Notes: generated by a model not told the origin, from the sequence alone. A DNA stretch of 39,721 nt from Pseudooceanicola sp. (GCA_002709085.1 PAPR01000016.1:1-39721), one strand, 5' to 3'; numbered from the stretch's first letter, positions 1 to 8,854 are shown. A program made the numbers and translations.

Positions 1-1
1 C

Positions 2-154
2 CCTGATCGCAAGCTGCTGACCTATCACGTCAATTTCACCAAAGCCGTGCAGACCCGCCGTTTGACCATGGGTGTCGCCGACGGCAGGGTTGAAGCCGAC
101 GGTGAGGAAATTTACGTCGTCAAGGATATGAAGGTCGCTCTGTCAGAGAGCTGA
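2..154 (+). CDS. fabA: FabA, 3-hydroxydecanoyl-ACP dehydratase/isomerase, C-terminal end (partial)
   Basis: This is the last 50 codons of a gene that begins before the window and stops at TGA 152-154. The visible protein (YHVNFTKAV, then RRLTMGVADG, then a short Val-Lys-Asp-Met-Lys-Val tail) follows the end of FabA, where E. coli has a similar RRLIMGLADG segment. FabA dehydrates 3-hydroxyacyl-ACP and isomerises the trans-2 to the cis-3 decenoyl form, the branch point to unsaturated fatty acids. The catalytic His and Asp lie outside the window. It is followed 23 bp later by fabB, its obligate partner, so fabA-fabB-fabI is probably one operon. Confidence 0.85.
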   Translation, partial: PDRKLLTYHVNFTKAVQTRRLTMGVADGRVEADGEEIYVVKDMKVALSES

Positions 155-177
155 CCTATGGGTCGAGGGAGAGCGCC

Positions 178-1407
178 ATGCGCCGAGTAGTCGTCACGGG
201 TCTGGGGATCGTTTCCTCGATCGGTAACAATGCCGAAGAGGTTCTGTCCTCGCTCAAGGCCGGAACATCCGGAATCGTCGCGTCAGAAGAGATGGCGGAG
301 CATGGCTTTCGCTCGCGCATCGCAGGGACGCTCAAGATCAAGCCGGCGGATCACGTGGACAAGCGCGCCCTGCGCTTCATGGGACCGGGTGCAGCCTATT
401 CCCATATCGCCATGACGCAGGCTATCGCCGATGCAGGGCTGGAGGAGTCCGACATCGTGAACCCGCGCACCGGTCTGGTCGCGGGCTCCGGCGGACCATC
501 GACCTCCGCGCTCTTTGCCGCGCATCAGACGGTCTTGTCGACCGGCGCGACCAAGCGGATCGGCCCTTTCGCGGTGCCCAAGGCGATGTCCTCGACCGTT
601 TCGGCCAACCTCGCGACTGCCTTCAAGATCAAGGGGATCAACTATTCCATCACCTCCGCCTGCTCGACCTCGCTGCATTGCATCGGCAACGCGGCGGAGC
701 AGATCATGATGGGCAAGCAGGACGTGATGTTCGCCGGCGGCGGCGAGGAGCTGGACTGGACGCTTTCCTGCCTCTTTGACGCCATGGGCGCGATGTCGTC
801 CAAATTCAACGACACCCCCGACAAGGCCTCTCGCGCCTTCGATGCCAGCCGCGATGGTTTCGTCATCTCGGGCGGCGGCGGTATTGTCGTGCTGGAAGAG
901 CTGGAGCGCGCCAAGGCACGCGGCGCCAAGATCTATGCCGAAGTCACCGGCTACGCCGCCACCTCGGACGGGCACGACATGGTGGCCCCGTCGGGCGAGG
1001 GCGGCGAACGTGCGATGCGTCTGGCGCTGGAGACCCTGCCCGAAGGGCGCAAGGTCGGCTACATCAACGCCCATGGCACCTCGACCCCGGTTGGAGACGT
1101 TGGCGAAGTTCAGGCCGTGCGCCGCGTCTTTGGCGAAGGGTCCCCCCCGCCGATCAGTTCGACGAAATCCATGACGGGGCATGCGCAGGGCGCGGCGGGG
1201 GCGTTGGAAGCGATCTTCTGCCTCCTGATGCTCGACAAGGATTTCATTACGCCCTCGATCAACGTGGAAACGCTGGATGAGGCGCTGGCCCCGGCAGAAA
1301 TCGCGACGAGCCTTGTGGAAAACGCGGGCCTTGATACGGTGATGACCAACAGCTTCGGCTTTGGCGGGACCAATGGGTCCATGCTGCTCAGCCGTTATAA
1401 CGGGTGA
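178..1407 (+). CDS. fabB: FabB, 3-oxoacyl-ACP synthase I (KAS I)
   Basis: The 409-residue beta-ketoacyl-ACP synthase condenses malonyl-ACP with acyl-ACP and elongates the cis-3-decenoyl product of FabA, so it is needed for unsaturated fatty acids. The thiolase-fold condensing-enzyme triad is complete: nucleophile Cys162 in SACSTSLHC, His299 in NAHGTSTPVGD and His335 in SMTGHAQG. The C-terminal glycine-rich NSFGFGGTN motif is also present. Length matches KAS I (about 405). It sits 23 bp after fabA and 6 bp before fabI, which supports FabB rather than FabF. A long open frame on the opposite strand (283-1686) is a by-product of high G+C and is not a gene. Confidence 0.95.
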   Translation: MRRVVVTGLGIVSSIGNNAEEVLSSLKAGTSGIVASEEMAEHGFRSRIAGTLKIKPADHVDKRALRFMGPGAAYSHIAMTQAIADAGLEESDIVNPRTGLVAGSGGPSTSALFAAHQTVLSTGATKRIGPFAVPKAMSSTVSANLATAFKIKGINYSITSACSTSLHCIGNAAEQIMMGKQDVMFAGGGEELDWTLSCLFDAMGAMSSKFNDTPDKASRAFDASRDGFVISGGGGIVVLEELERAKARGAKIYAEVTGYAATSDGHDMVAPSGEGGERAMRLALETLPEGRKVGYINAHGTSTPVGDVGEVQAVRRVFGEGSPPPISSTKSMTGHAQGAAGALEAIFCLLMLDKDFITPSINVETLDEALAPAEIATSLVENAGLDTVMTNSFGFGGTNGSMLLSRYNG

Positions 1408-1413
1408 CAAATC

Positions 1414-2202
1414 ATGAGCGGACTTCTTGAGGGCAAACGCGGGCTGATCATGGGCGTCGCCAACGACCGCTCCATCGCCTGGGGGATCGCGAAAGCTATG
1501 GCGGGTGCAGGGGCGGAACTGGCATTCTCCTATCAGGGCGACGCCTTCGGCAAGCGGGTCCTGCCACTGGCGCAAAGCCTTGGCAGCGACTTCATCGTCG
1601 ACATGGATGTAACGGATGATGCTTCTCTCGACCGCGGCTTTGGCGAGTTGAAAGAGAAGTGGGACAAGATCGACTTCATCGTGCACGCCATCGCCTATTC
1701 CAACAAGGAAGAGTTGGCGGGCCGGTTCATCAACACCAGCCGCGATAACTTTAAGAATTCGCTCGATATTTCTTGCTATTCCCTGATCGAAGTGGCGCGC
1801 CGCGCTGCACCCTTGATGACCGAGGGCGGCACGGTACTGACAATGACCTATCAGGGCTCCACCCGCGTCACGCCCTATTACAACGTGATGGGCGTCGCCA
1901 AGGCGGCGCTGGAGGCAGCGGTGCGTTACCTCGCCAATGATCTTGGCCCCGACCGCATCCGGGTTAACGCGATTTCACCCGGCCCGATGAAAACACTGGC
2001 CGGCGCCGCCATTTCCGGGGCGCGCAAGACTTTCCGCCAGACAGAGGCGAACGCCCCCCTGCGGGCCAACGCGACTCTCGAAGCGGTCGGTGGCACGGCG
2101 GTTTACCTCGCCTCCGACGCCGGAGCTTATACGACGGGGGAAATTATCCGCGTCGATGGCGGCTACCACGTGCTCGGCATGCCCCAACCTGAGAATCTGT
2201 AG
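1414..2202 (+). CDS. fabI: FabI, NADH-dependent enoyl-ACP reductase
   Basis: The 262-residue short-chain dehydrogenase-type protein performs the last reduction of each fatty-acid elongation cycle. The N-terminal nucleotide-binding stretch (GLIMGVANDRSIAWGIA) is typical of FabI. The catalytic Tyr156-x6-Lys163 pair is present in YYNVMGVAK with the spacing seen in E. coli FabI, and SPGPMKTLA follows as expected. It begins 6 bp after fabB, so it is co-transcribed with it. The ATG is preceded by only a weak ribosome-binding sequence, consistent with translational coupling. FabI is the triclosan target family; sensitivity cannot be judged from sequence alone. Confidence 0.95.
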   Translation: MSGLLEGKRGLIMGVANDRSIAWGIAKAMAGAGAELAFSYQGDAFGKRVLPLAQSLGSDFIVDMDVTDDASLDRGFGELKEKWDKIDFIVHAIAYSNKEELAGRFINTSRDNFKNSLDISCYSLIEVARRAAPLMTEGGTVLTMTYQGSTRVTPYYNVMGVAKAALEAAVRYLANDLGPDRIRVNAISPGPMKTLAGAAISGARKTFRQTEANAPLRANATLEAVGGTAVYLASDAGAYTTGEIIRVDGGYHVLGMPQPENL

Positions 2203-2206
2203 TTCA

Positions 2207-2229
2207 GGTCGATTGCACCGCAATCGGCC
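2207..2229 (+). terminator. Hairpin just after fabI, possible terminator
   Basis: A 10-bp stem with one G-U pair and a 3-base loop (CGATTGC, acc, GCAATCG at its core) starts 5 bases after the fabI stop. There is no T-run behind it, so it may act as an mRNA 3' end stabiliser or a weak terminator. The rest of 2230-2527, up to the convergent gene, shows no gene that I can support. Confidence 0.4.
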
Positions 2230-2527
2230 CCCGTCAGAGCTTTGTCGTGCAAAGCGCGAGTGGGACGCCCGAGCATCCCTGCGTGCCGCGAGAAGCGCGC
2301 CTCAACGCCCGCGTTAAATGTTAGAGCGTGACGCGATTTCGCCGAAAAGTTCCACGCATTCACCACGCTCGATAGCGCATAGCCCTGCGCAGGGAGGCGT
2401 TATCCGCCTTCGACCACGTTAACCTGTGTGGGGGGAGTACGAGGCAGACGGCAATCGTCGGCGTCAACCTCGCTAAACGTACAGACTACGCGCCGCGCAT
2501 ATATCACTCAGGTATCTCACACGACCC

Positions 2528-3397
2528 TCAAAACCACTGCCCCGGCTCCATCAACCCCAGGTCCAGCAATTGCGGCGACTCCCACCTGAACGGCGTGGAA
2601 TTGTGCCAGCGGAAACTCTCGATTCCGAAGGCTGAGCCTGGGTTGCGCTTCAACGCCTTGGCGACGCGGAAAGAGCAGACCGCAGCTGTCAGATTGTTGT
2701 GCCAGGCGCAGGCGTAGGTGTTGTATTCCTCGTCCGAGAAGGTGAAATCCGACCGCATGCGCAGCCCCTTGGCCGCGCGAAACAGGGCGATCCGGTCGAT
2801 GCGACGGCGCTCGGGCGGAATGTGTTCCTCATGCCGCCAGCGTAGCCCGCCAAAGAAATCGAGCTGTCGTTCCTTTGGATGGCCGTGGCGCGCAGGATCG
2901 GGCCGGGCCTGCGCATAATAGCCGGATTTATCGAGCCAGGCGTCCTGCAGCGACACCGCGTTCGGTGCCGCATCAAGGTCGCCGGCGTAGAGGTCGACCA
3001 CGTAGGTCAGCATCGCGTCGCGCCGTTCCTCGCTGTGAAACGCCAGCATTTCGCCGACCGTGCGTGTCTCGCAGAAGGGGTGAAAGAGGTACTCGGCGTT
3101 GTAGCCGTAATAGAGCCACGCGCCCCGTGCGATGGTCATCGCCCGGTTCACCGCGTCGATCAGGCTGTCGCCCGCCGTCACGTCGTAGTCGATCCGGATC
3201 ACCGCATGTTGCAGACCGCGCGCGATGCGGAAGCCGGGCGGTGCGAACAGGACGACGCTCGCGAAGCCCGCGGTCAGGTGGTGGCGCAGAGTTGAGTCGA
3301 TCTCTACCTCGTCCTCGGCAAAGATCATCGCCGACGGCCCGGTCACGAAAGCCGGAGGTCTTGCGGTGATGAAATCCGCGAGGGTGTTGAATCGCAT
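2528..3397 (-). CDS. Conserved protein of unknown function (possibly distant glycosyltransferase-like)
   Basis: This is a 289-residue protein with no signal peptide or membrane segment. I chose the ATG at 3397 because GAGGAAA lies just upstream of it; a longer frame to 3466 has no such support. The N-terminal part (MIFAEDEVEIDSTLRHH) faintly recalls proteins of the glycosyltransferase 2/92 type. The middle is rich in aromatic and charged residues (YYGYNAEYLFHPFCETR, FHSEERRDAML), and the C-terminus ends LLDLGLMEPGQWF. My impression is that such proteins are common in Rhodobacterales near miaB, but I cannot assign a reaction. It converges on fabI and diverges from miaB. Coding is well supported by length and composition; function is unknown. 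Confidence 0.8.
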   Translation of the reverse strand: MRFNTLADFITARPPAFVTGPSAMIFAEDEVEIDSTLRHHLTAGFASVVLFAPPGFRIARGLQHAVIRIDYDVTAGDSLIDAVNRAMTIARGAWLYYGYNAEYLFHPFCETRTVGEMLAFHSEERRDAMLTYVVDLYAGDLDAAPNAVSLQDAWLDKSGYYAQARPDPARHGHPKERQLDFFGGLRWRHEEHIPPERRRIDRIALFRAAKGLRMRSDFTFSDEEYNTYACAWHNNLTAAVCSFRVAKALKRNPGSAFGIESFRWHNSTPFRWESPQLLDLGLMEPGQWF

Positions 3398-3553
3398 TGC
3401 TTTTCCTCGTCTGGTCGCGCGATGTGCCACAGCTCGCAACGTCCTGCCTTTTGCCTCGCATTGCAAGAGGGCGCACTTTACTCTAGCAAAGCGCCCTGAT
3501 CCTGCGACGGGCTGACGCGCCCGCAGTTCGCCCCCAAATTGCCCGAGATCCCC

Positions 3554-4873
3554 ATGACCCAGTCCCGCAAGCTTTTCATCAAGACCTATGGCTGCCAGAT
3601 GAACGTTTATGACAGCGAACGGATGGCCGAGGCGCTGGGTGGCAACGGCTATGACGAGGTCGGCTCACCCGAAGAAGCGGATATGATCCTTCTTAATACG
3701 TGCCACATCCGGGAACGCGCGGCGGAAAAAATTTACTCTGAATTGGGCCGCTACAAGGAGTTGAAGCAGGCCAAGCCGGACCTCAAGATCGGCGTCGCCG
3801 GTTGTGTTGCGCAAGCCGAGGGCGCGGAGATCATGCGCCGCCAGCCAATGGTCGATCTGGTCGTCGGTCCGCAAAGCTACCACCGTTTGCCCGAGATGGA
3901 AGCGCGCGCCGGGGGGCGTGAAAAGGTTATCGACACCGACTTCCCCGAGGAAGACAAATTCGCCCACCTCGCCGCCCGTCCCAAGGCAAAGCGGGGGCCG
4001 ACCGCATTCCTCACCGTGCAGGAGGGCTGCGACAAGTTTTGCGCCTTTTGCGTCGTTCCCTACACGCGGGGTGCAGAGGTCAGCAGGCCCGTCGAGCGCA
4101 TCCTGACCGAGGCCCGTGATCTGGTCGATCGCGGCGTGCGCGAACTGACCTTACTGGGCCAGAACGTCAACGCCTATCACGGGCAGGGCCCGGACGGCCG
4201 CGACTGGACCCTCGCGCGCCTGATCCGCCGGTTGGCCGAGATCGACGGCCTGGCGCGCATCCGGTTCACCACATCGCACCCGAACGACATGAGCGACGAC
4301 CTGATCGCCGCGCATGGCGATTGTGACAAGCTGATGCCCTACCTGCACCTGCCTGTTCAGTCCGGATCCGATCGGATCCTCAAGCGGATGAACCGCAGTC
4401 ACACGCGCGACAGCTACCTGCGGTTGATAGAGCGGATCCGCAACGCCCGCCCCGACATCCTCTTGTCCGGGGACTTCATAGTCGGATTTCCTGAAGAAAC
4501 CGATAACGATTTCCACGACACCCTGCGCCTGATCGAAGAGGTCGGCTATGGACAGGCCTACAGCTTTAAATATTCCACCCGTCCCGGCACCCCCGCCGCT
4601 GAACGCGCGCAGGTCGAAGAGGCGGTCAAGGATGCGCGCCTTCAGGAGCTTCAGGCCCTGATAACAAGGCAGCAGCGCGCCGCGCAGGATGCCATGGTCG
4701 GACGCGAGGTCGGCGTTTTGGTCGAGCGTCCCGGCCGGATGCCCGGTCAGGTGACGGGCAAGTCCGATCACCTCCATGCAGTGCATATGACGGCCGATCT
4801 GAACCCCGGCGCCCTGGTTCGTGTGCGGATCGAGTCGAGCGGGACGAACTCCCTCGCCGGGGTGCTGGTTTAA
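3554..4873 (+). CDS. miaB: MiaB, tRNA-2-methylthio-N6-isopentenyladenosine synthase
   Basis: This 439-residue radical-SAM methylthiotransferase adds the 2-methylthio group to i6A37 in tRNAs reading UNN codons. All three domains are visible. The N-terminal MTTase domain has cluster ligands Cys14 (KTYGCQMN), Cys50 (NTCHIRE) and Cys84 (AGCVAQ). The radical-SAM core has Cys159, Cys163 and Cys166 in GCDKFCAFC. The C-terminal TRAM domain is the RNA-binding part ([17 protein letters not shown]). The ATG at 3554 gives the usual MiaB N-terminus; a TTG at 3539 would add five residues without better support. MiaB is preferred over MtaB or RimO because of the complete cysteine spacing and NTCHIRERA motif. 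Confidence 0.95.
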   Translation: MTQSRKLFIKTYGCQMNVYDSERMAEALGGNGYDEVGSPEEADMILLNTCHIRERAAEKIYSELGRYKELKQAKPDLKIGVAGCVAQAEGAEIMRRQPMVDLVVGPQSYHRLPEMEARAGGREKVIDTDFPEEDKFAHLAARPKAKRGPTAFLTVQEGCDKFCAFCVVPYTRGAEVSRPVERILTEARDLVDRGVRELTLLGQNVNAYHGQGPDGRDWTLARLIRRLAEIDGLARIRFTTSHPNDMSDDLIAAHGDCDKLMPYLHLPVQSGSDRILKRMNRSHTRDSYLRLIERIRNARPDILLSGDFIVGFPEETDNDFHDTLRLIEEVGYGQAYSFKYSTRPGTPAAERAQVEEAVKDARLQELQALITRQQRAAQDAMVGREVGVLVERPGRMPGQVTGKSDHLHAVHMTADLNPGALVRVRIESSGTNSLAGVLV

Positions 4874-5181
4874 GAGCTGCTGGCGAGATATCCTAGTTTG
4901 TCGAAATTTTCTTGCGACGGCAGCGAAAACTGATTCCCGACGGGGCGTGTGGTCTGTTCACAGCAGCGGATCCGCCTGCGTCTTTGCCGATCATTGTACA
5001 TGATCTGTCTACAATTCGTGGCTGTCATGCCGCGCTCTCCCATATTTTGTCATCATTTCCGTGGATTGAATCTTCACATGATCGCGTAAACCGCTAAAGT
5101 GATTTCACAAAACAACGCTTGGGACTGGTATGGCCGATTGCGCCGGACGGGACCCTCGGGGGAAGCAGAGGAAGTATAACC
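4874..5181 (+). other. Gene-free stretch between miaB and the OmpA-type gene
   Basis: Short open frames here are not convincing: none has both a plausible ribosome-binding site and protein-like composition. The right half is locally A/T-richer and probably holds the promoter and leader of the OmpA-type gene, but I cannot pick out a -10/-35 pair with confidence. Confidence 0.5.
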
Positions 5182-5757
5182 GTGAAGATGTATATCAACT
5201 TCGCCGGAAAGATGCTGAAAGGGCTCGCTGCCGCCGCCCTTTGCGTCGCAACGGTCGCCGGCCCGGCCCAGGCCCAGCAACAGCAGGGACGCGGCTGGAA
5301 TGAACGCTATGTGCCGACCATCTGGGTTGACCCGGATGGATGCGAACACTGGGTCATGGACGATGGCCTTGAGGGCTACATGGATAATCACCTGACGCGG
5401 CAGGGCCTCCCGGTCTGTAACCGCGGCAACGTCTGTGGCGTGATGGAAACCGACCAGTTCTTTGCCACGGACAAGTACTACATCAGCCCTGCCAATCAGC
5501 AGCGTCTGACGCAGTTCTTCAACTCCGCGACAGCGACGGCCTTTATCATTGCGGGTCACACCGACAGCCGGGCCTCGGATGAATACAATATCCGCCTGTC
5601 CTATAACCGCGCCAACGCGGTGGCCAAGGTTGCGGCGGCCTCTGGCGCGCGCATCGCCGATGTGCGCGGCTACGGCGAACGGATGCCGGTTGCCAGCAAC
5701 AGATCCGCAGCAGGCATGGCGAAGAACCGCCGTGTCGAAATCATTTGTATCCGCTAA
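5182..5757 (+). CDS. OmpA-family secreted protein with N-terminal two-cysteine motif
   Basis: This 191-residue protein probably starts at GTG 5182, because AGAGGAAG lies 6 bases upstream; ATG 5188 is the alternative. A signal peptide ends near residue 31 (GPAQAQ). Residues about 48-80 carry a motif starting WVDPDGCEHWVMDDGLEGY and ending in a second Cys (PVC). Residues about 115-191 are an OmpA C-terminal domain with the peptidoglycan-binding signature (IIAGHTDSRASDEYN then LSYNRANAV, and KNRRVEI at the end). It should sit in the periplasm or outer membrane and bind peptidoglycan. The next gene, 13 bp downstream, encodes a lipoprotein with the same two-cysteine motif, so the two are likely functional partners. 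The role of the motif is unknown to me. Confidence 0.85.
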   Translation: MKMYINFAGKMLKGLAAAALCVATVAGPAQAQQQQGRGWNERYVPTIWVDPDGCEHWVMDDGLEGYMDNHLTRQGLPVCNRGNVCGVMETDQFFATDKYYISPANQQRLTQFFNSATATAFIIAGHTDSRASDEYNIRLSYNRANAVAKVAAASGARIADVRGYGERMPVASNRSAAGMAKNRRVEIICIR

Positions 5758-5770
5758 AGGGAGAGCCGAC

Positions 5771-6100
5771 ATGAAAATTATTAAGCTCATCCTCGGAGGT
5801 GCGATGGTTGCCGGCGTCGCCGCCTGCGGGCATCCGAGTCCTGCGCCGGATTACAAGGGTGTGGACCGCGGCTTTGGGTCCAAGCACCTCAGCCAGCTTC
5901 AGGCCGGTATCTGGATCGATCCGAACGGCTGTGACCACTGGATCATTGATGATGGCGTCGAGGGCTATCTGACCACCCGGATCGGCCCCTATGGCAAGCC
6001 CGTCTGCTCCGGCACGGCTGCGCCGAACACCGCGACAGGCGGGTTCAAAGGTGGCGGCGACATCTTTGATCCGCGAACGGCCACCAGGCCAGCCGCCTGA
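5771..6100 (+). CDS. Small lipoprotein sharing the two-cysteine motif of its neighbour
   Basis: This 109-residue protein has a lipoprotein signal peptide: MKIIK, a hydrophobic stretch and lipobox VAAC at residues 17-20, so Cys20 should be lipidated. GGGAG lies just upstream of ATG 5771. After a short linker it carries a motif starting WIDPNGCDHWIIDDGVEGY and ending in KPVC, clearly homologous to the N-terminal motif of the upstream OmpA-type protein. It lacks the OmpA domain and ends in a glycine/alanine/proline-rich tail. Gene spacing of 13 bp and the terminator after it indicate a two-gene operon. Inference: an outer-membrane-anchored partner of the peptidoglycan-binding protein. No biochemical function is known to me. 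Confidence 0.85.
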   Translation: MKIIKLILGGAMVAGVAACGHPSPAPDYKGVDRGFGSKHLSQLQAGIWIDPNGCDHWIIDDGVEGYLTTRIGPYGKPVCSGTAAPNTATGGFKGGGDIFDPRTATRPAA

Positions 6101-6133
6101 CGCATGCCGGTTCAGCCTGCATACCAAGCAAAC

Positions 6134-6165
6134 AAATGCCGCAGGGACCTCCCTGCGGCATTTTT
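6134..6165 (+). terminator. Rho-independent terminator after the lipoprotein gene
   Basis: A perfect 14-bp inverted repeat (6134-6147 and 6150-6163, core ATGCCGCAGGGA) has a 2-base centre and runs into TTTTT. It ends the OmpA-type/lipoprotein operon and insulates it from phoH. Confidence 0.9.
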
Positions 6166-6223
6166 CGTTTCCCGTATCGATCGCATCGACGTAATCTCGC
6201 CCCATCAAACGTAGGAGTTTTGT

Positions 6224-7249
6224 TTGGCCGCCACATTGCTGCCCCCCCGCGATACAACCGAGCAACCCCTGACCGAAGTGGCTGTCGAATTTCCCGACAA
6301 CTTTCTTTTGATCGAGCTTTGCGGCGAATTTGACCGCAATCTGGCCGAAATCGAACAGAAGCTATCGGTCCAGATCCTGCGGCGCGGCAACCATTTGGTC
6401 GCCATGGGAGAACGTCCCGCGGCCGAAGAGGCGGTGAAGGTCCTGCGCAGTCTCTATGCCCGTCTCGAAGCCGGTCGGCCCGTCGCCAGCGCCGACATCG
6501 ATCGTGAATTGCGCATGCCCGGCGACCTTGGGGGCGGGCTCGCCCGCGCCAGTCGCGACGGCAAGCAGATCGAGATGTTCAAGGGCGGCGCGATCGAGAT
6601 CAAAACCCGCAAGAAGCTGGTAGAGCCGCGCACCGAAGCCCAGAAAGCCTATGTCGCCAGCCTTTTCCAGAACGAATTGGCCTTTGGCATCGGCCCCGCC
6701 GGTACCGGCAAGACCTACCTCGCAGTCGCGGTCGGCGTCTCCATGTTCATCGACGGGCTGGTCGACAAGATCATCCTCAGCCGCCCCGCCGTCGAGGCGG
6801 GCGAAAAGCTGGGCTATCTGCCGGGCGACATGAAGGACAAGGTCGATCCCTACATGCAGCCCCTCTACGACGCGCTGAACGATTTCCTGCCGGGCAAGCA
6901 ATTGGCCAAGATGATGGAGGAAAAGGTGATCGAGATCGCGCCGCTCGCCTTTATGCGGGGCCGGACGTTGTCTCACGCATTCGTCGTTCTGGACGAGGCG
7001 CAGAACGCCACCACGATGCAGATGAAGATGTTCCTGACCCGGCTGGGGGAGGGGTCTCGCATGGTCGTGACCGGCGACCGCACCCAGATCGACCTGCCGC
7101 GCGGCATGCCCTCCGGGCTGCACGACGCCGAACGTCTGCTGGGCGGGATCAACAAGATCAGCTTTAACTACTTCACCTCAAAGGATGTCGTGCGCCACCC
7201 GCTGGTCGCCGCGATCATCGAAGCCTATGAGGCGGACGCGGGGACGTGA
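6224..7249 (+). CDS. ybeZ: PhoH-family ATPase (PhoL/YbeZ-like)
   Basis: This 341-residue PhoH-family P-loop ATPase probably works with YbeY and CorC-type partners in rRNA/ribosome quality control. The start is most likely TTG 6224: TAGGAG sits 6 bases upstream and no ATG with comparable support exists nearby. An N-terminal KH-like region (about residues 15-90) precedes the PhoH domain. Walker A is GIGPAGTGKTYLA and Walker B is FVVLDEAQNAT, followed by the FLTRLGEGSRMVVTGD stretch typical of the family. It is the first gene of a ybeZ-ybeY-corC-lnt run, the same order as in many proteobacteria. The name PhoH comes from the phosphate-regulated E. coli relative and does not imply phosphate control here. 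Confidence 0.93.
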   Translation: MAATLLPPRDTTEQPLTEVAVEFPDNFLLIELCGEFDRNLAEIEQKLSVQILRRGNHLVAMGERPAAEEAVKVLRSLYARLEAGRPVASADIDRELRMPGDLGGGLARASRDGKQIEMFKGGAIEIKTRKKLVEPRTEAQKAYVASLFQNELAFGIGPAGTGKTYLAVAVGVSMFIDGLVDKIILSRPAVEAGEKLGYLPGDMKDKVDPYMQPLYDALNDFLPGKQLAKMMEEKVIEIAPLAFMRGRTLSHAFVVLDEAQNATTMQMKMFLTRLGEGSRMVVTGDRTQIDLPRGMPSGLHDAERLLGGINKISFNYFTSKDVVRHPLVAAIIEAYEADAGT

Positions 7250-7332
7250 GACTGGCGGTGGCGGCGCGTCCTGCGGATAGGGTCCCGCCTGCGCGCTCTG
7301 GTGAAGGCCAAGCGCATCGGCTACAGGGTCAT

Positions 7333-7842
7333 ATGGCACAGATCGACTGCATTATCGAAGATGATCGCTGGAATGCACTGGATCTCGAGGCCCTCGCGGA
7401 CTGTGCGGTCGAGGCAACGTTGACGCATCTCGATCTCTCCCCCGAGGCCTTTGAGATCGCGCTTCTGGCTTGCAGTGACAGCCGCATCGCGGCGTTGAAC
7501 GCCGATTTTCGCGCTAAAGCGACCGCGACAAATGTGCTGTCCTGGCCCTCTGAAGATCGCGCTGCGCCCGAGGATGGAGGCGCACCGGAGAGACCCGCGA
7601 AAGGCCCCTCCGACGGCCCTCCCGAGGAGCTGGGGGACATCGCAATTGCTTGGGAAACCTGCGAAAAAGAGGCGATGAAGGCGGGAAGGCCTTTGCCAGA
7701 TCACACCACACACCTCATCATTCATGCGGTGCTGCATCTGCTGGGCTATGATCATGAGCGTGACCGCGACGCCACGCTGATGGAACGGATTGAAGTCGAA
7801 ATACTTGGCAAAATGGGTCTGCCGGACCCATATGATATTTGA
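7333..7842 (+). CDS. ybeY: YbeY, endoribonuclease / rRNA maturation factor
   Basis: This 169-residue metal-dependent endoribonuclease acts in 16S rRNA 3'-end maturation and ribosome quality control. The zinc-binding signature HAVLHLLGYDHERD is complete, with its three ligand histidines. I chose ATG 7333, which has ACAGGG upstream and gives the usual short N-terminus. A GTG at 7246 that overlaps the ybeZ stop would add 29 poorly conserved residues. There is an insertion rich in Pro/Gly/Glu around residues 75-100 (before the GDIAIAWE strand), as is common in alphaproteobacteria. It lies between ybeZ and corC. Confidence 0.93.
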   Translation: MAQIDCIIEDDRWNALDLEALADCAVEATLTHLDLSPEAFEIALLACSDSRIAALNADFRAKATATNVLSWPSEDRAAPEDGGAPERPAKGPSDGPPEELGDIAIAWETCEKEAMKAGRPLPDHTTHLIIHAVLHLLGYDHERDRDATLMERIEVEILGKMGLPDPYDI

Positions 7843-7900
7843 TTGCGGGGGAAATCCCCATTTTGCCGCCGATTCGCGCGGCGCTTACTGGTTAGGAATG

Positions 7901-8854
7901 ATGGGCGACAATAGCGACGGCCCTTCTAACGCGGCGCAGGGCGCGCTGCCGGAAGGTCAGACGACAAAAGCGGTGACTTCGGCGCCACGCAAACGTGGTT
8001 TCTGGTCACGCATGATCGGGGGGAGGCAGAGCCCCGCCACCACATCGCCGACGTTGGTCCCCCCAACGGATGCGGTTTCGCGACCGGCGCACGGGATGAT
8101 CAACCTGCGCCGAATGCGGGTCGAGGACGTTGCCATCCCAAAGGCCGAGATCGTCGCCGTGCCGGTCGACATCACCCGCGAGGATCTGGTGAAGCTGTTC
8201 CGCACCAGCGGCATGACCCGCTTGCCGGTGTTTCAGGATACGCTCGACACGCCAATCGGCATGATCCACCTGAAGGACTTTGCGCTGCGTCACGGTTTTA
8301 CCGCCAAGCCGACGCGCTTTGCGCTCAAGGCGATGCTACGCCCCTTGCTCTACGTGCCGCCCTCGATGCCGATCGGCGTCCTGCTGCAAAAGATGCAGAA
8401 AGAGCGTCGGCATATGGCGCTGGTCATCGACGAGTATGGCGGAGTCGACGGATTGGTGACGATCGAGGACCTCATCGAACAGGTCATCGGCCAGATCGAA
8501 GACGAACACGACGTGGACGAGGACGAATTCTGGACACGCGAGGCAGACAATACCTATCTCGCGCTGGCCCGCTCGCCGCTAGATGATTTTGCCAGCGAGA
8601 CCGGCACCAATCTGACCGAGCATGACAGCGTCGATGAAGAAGAAATCGACACCCTCGGCGGATTGGTCTTCATGCTGGCCGGGCGCGTTCCGGCGCGTGG
8701 TGAGGTGGTCCCCCATCCCGCGGGTCACGAATTCGAAGTCGTGGACGCCGATCCCCGCCGGATCAAGCGTCTGCGTGTCCGCCTGCACCGCGATGGCGCG
8801 CAGCATCCGGCGGCGGCGACGGTGGAAGAGCCGTCGACCCTCGCCGCGCAATGA
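7901..8854 (+). CDS. corC: CorC/HlyC-type CBS-domain protein
   Basis: This 317-residue cytoplasmic CBS-pair protein of the CorC/HlyC group is linked to magnesium/cobalt efflux and, by operon context, to envelope and ribosome maintenance. A low-complexity N-terminus (to about residue 65) is followed by two CBS domains (around RVEDVAIPKAEIVAVP and MALVIDEYGGVDGLVTIED) and a C-terminal transporter-associated domain (DTLGGLVFMLAGRVP). ATG 7898 and ATG 7901 are adjacent; AGGA abuts the first, so the second is slightly better spaced. A TTG at 7790 inside ybeY is unlikely. Its stop overlaps the lnt start by ATGA, so lnt is translationally coupled. Confidence 0.9.
   Translation: MGDNSDGPSNAAQGALPEGQTTKAVTSAPRKRGFWSRMIGGRQSPATTSPTLVPPTDAVSRPAHGMINLRRMRVEDVAIPKAEIVAVPVDITREDLVKLFRTSGMTRLPVFQDTLDTPIGMIHLKDFALRHGFTAKPTRFALKAMLRPLLYVPPSMPIGVLLQKMQKERRHMALVIDEYGGVDGLVTIEDLIEQVIGQIEDEHDVDEDEFWTREADNTYLALARSPLDDFASETGTNLTEHDSVDEEEIDTLGGLVFMLAGRVPARGEVVPHPAGHEFEVVDADPRRIKRLRVRLHRDGAQHPAAATVEEPSTLAAQ

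Noticed and set aside
283-1686. 467-codon open frame on the minus strand opposite fabB/fabI
   Set aside because: It lies antisense to two certain genes, its composition is Arg/His/Gly-rich as expected from a high-G+C shadow, and no ribosome-binding site is present.
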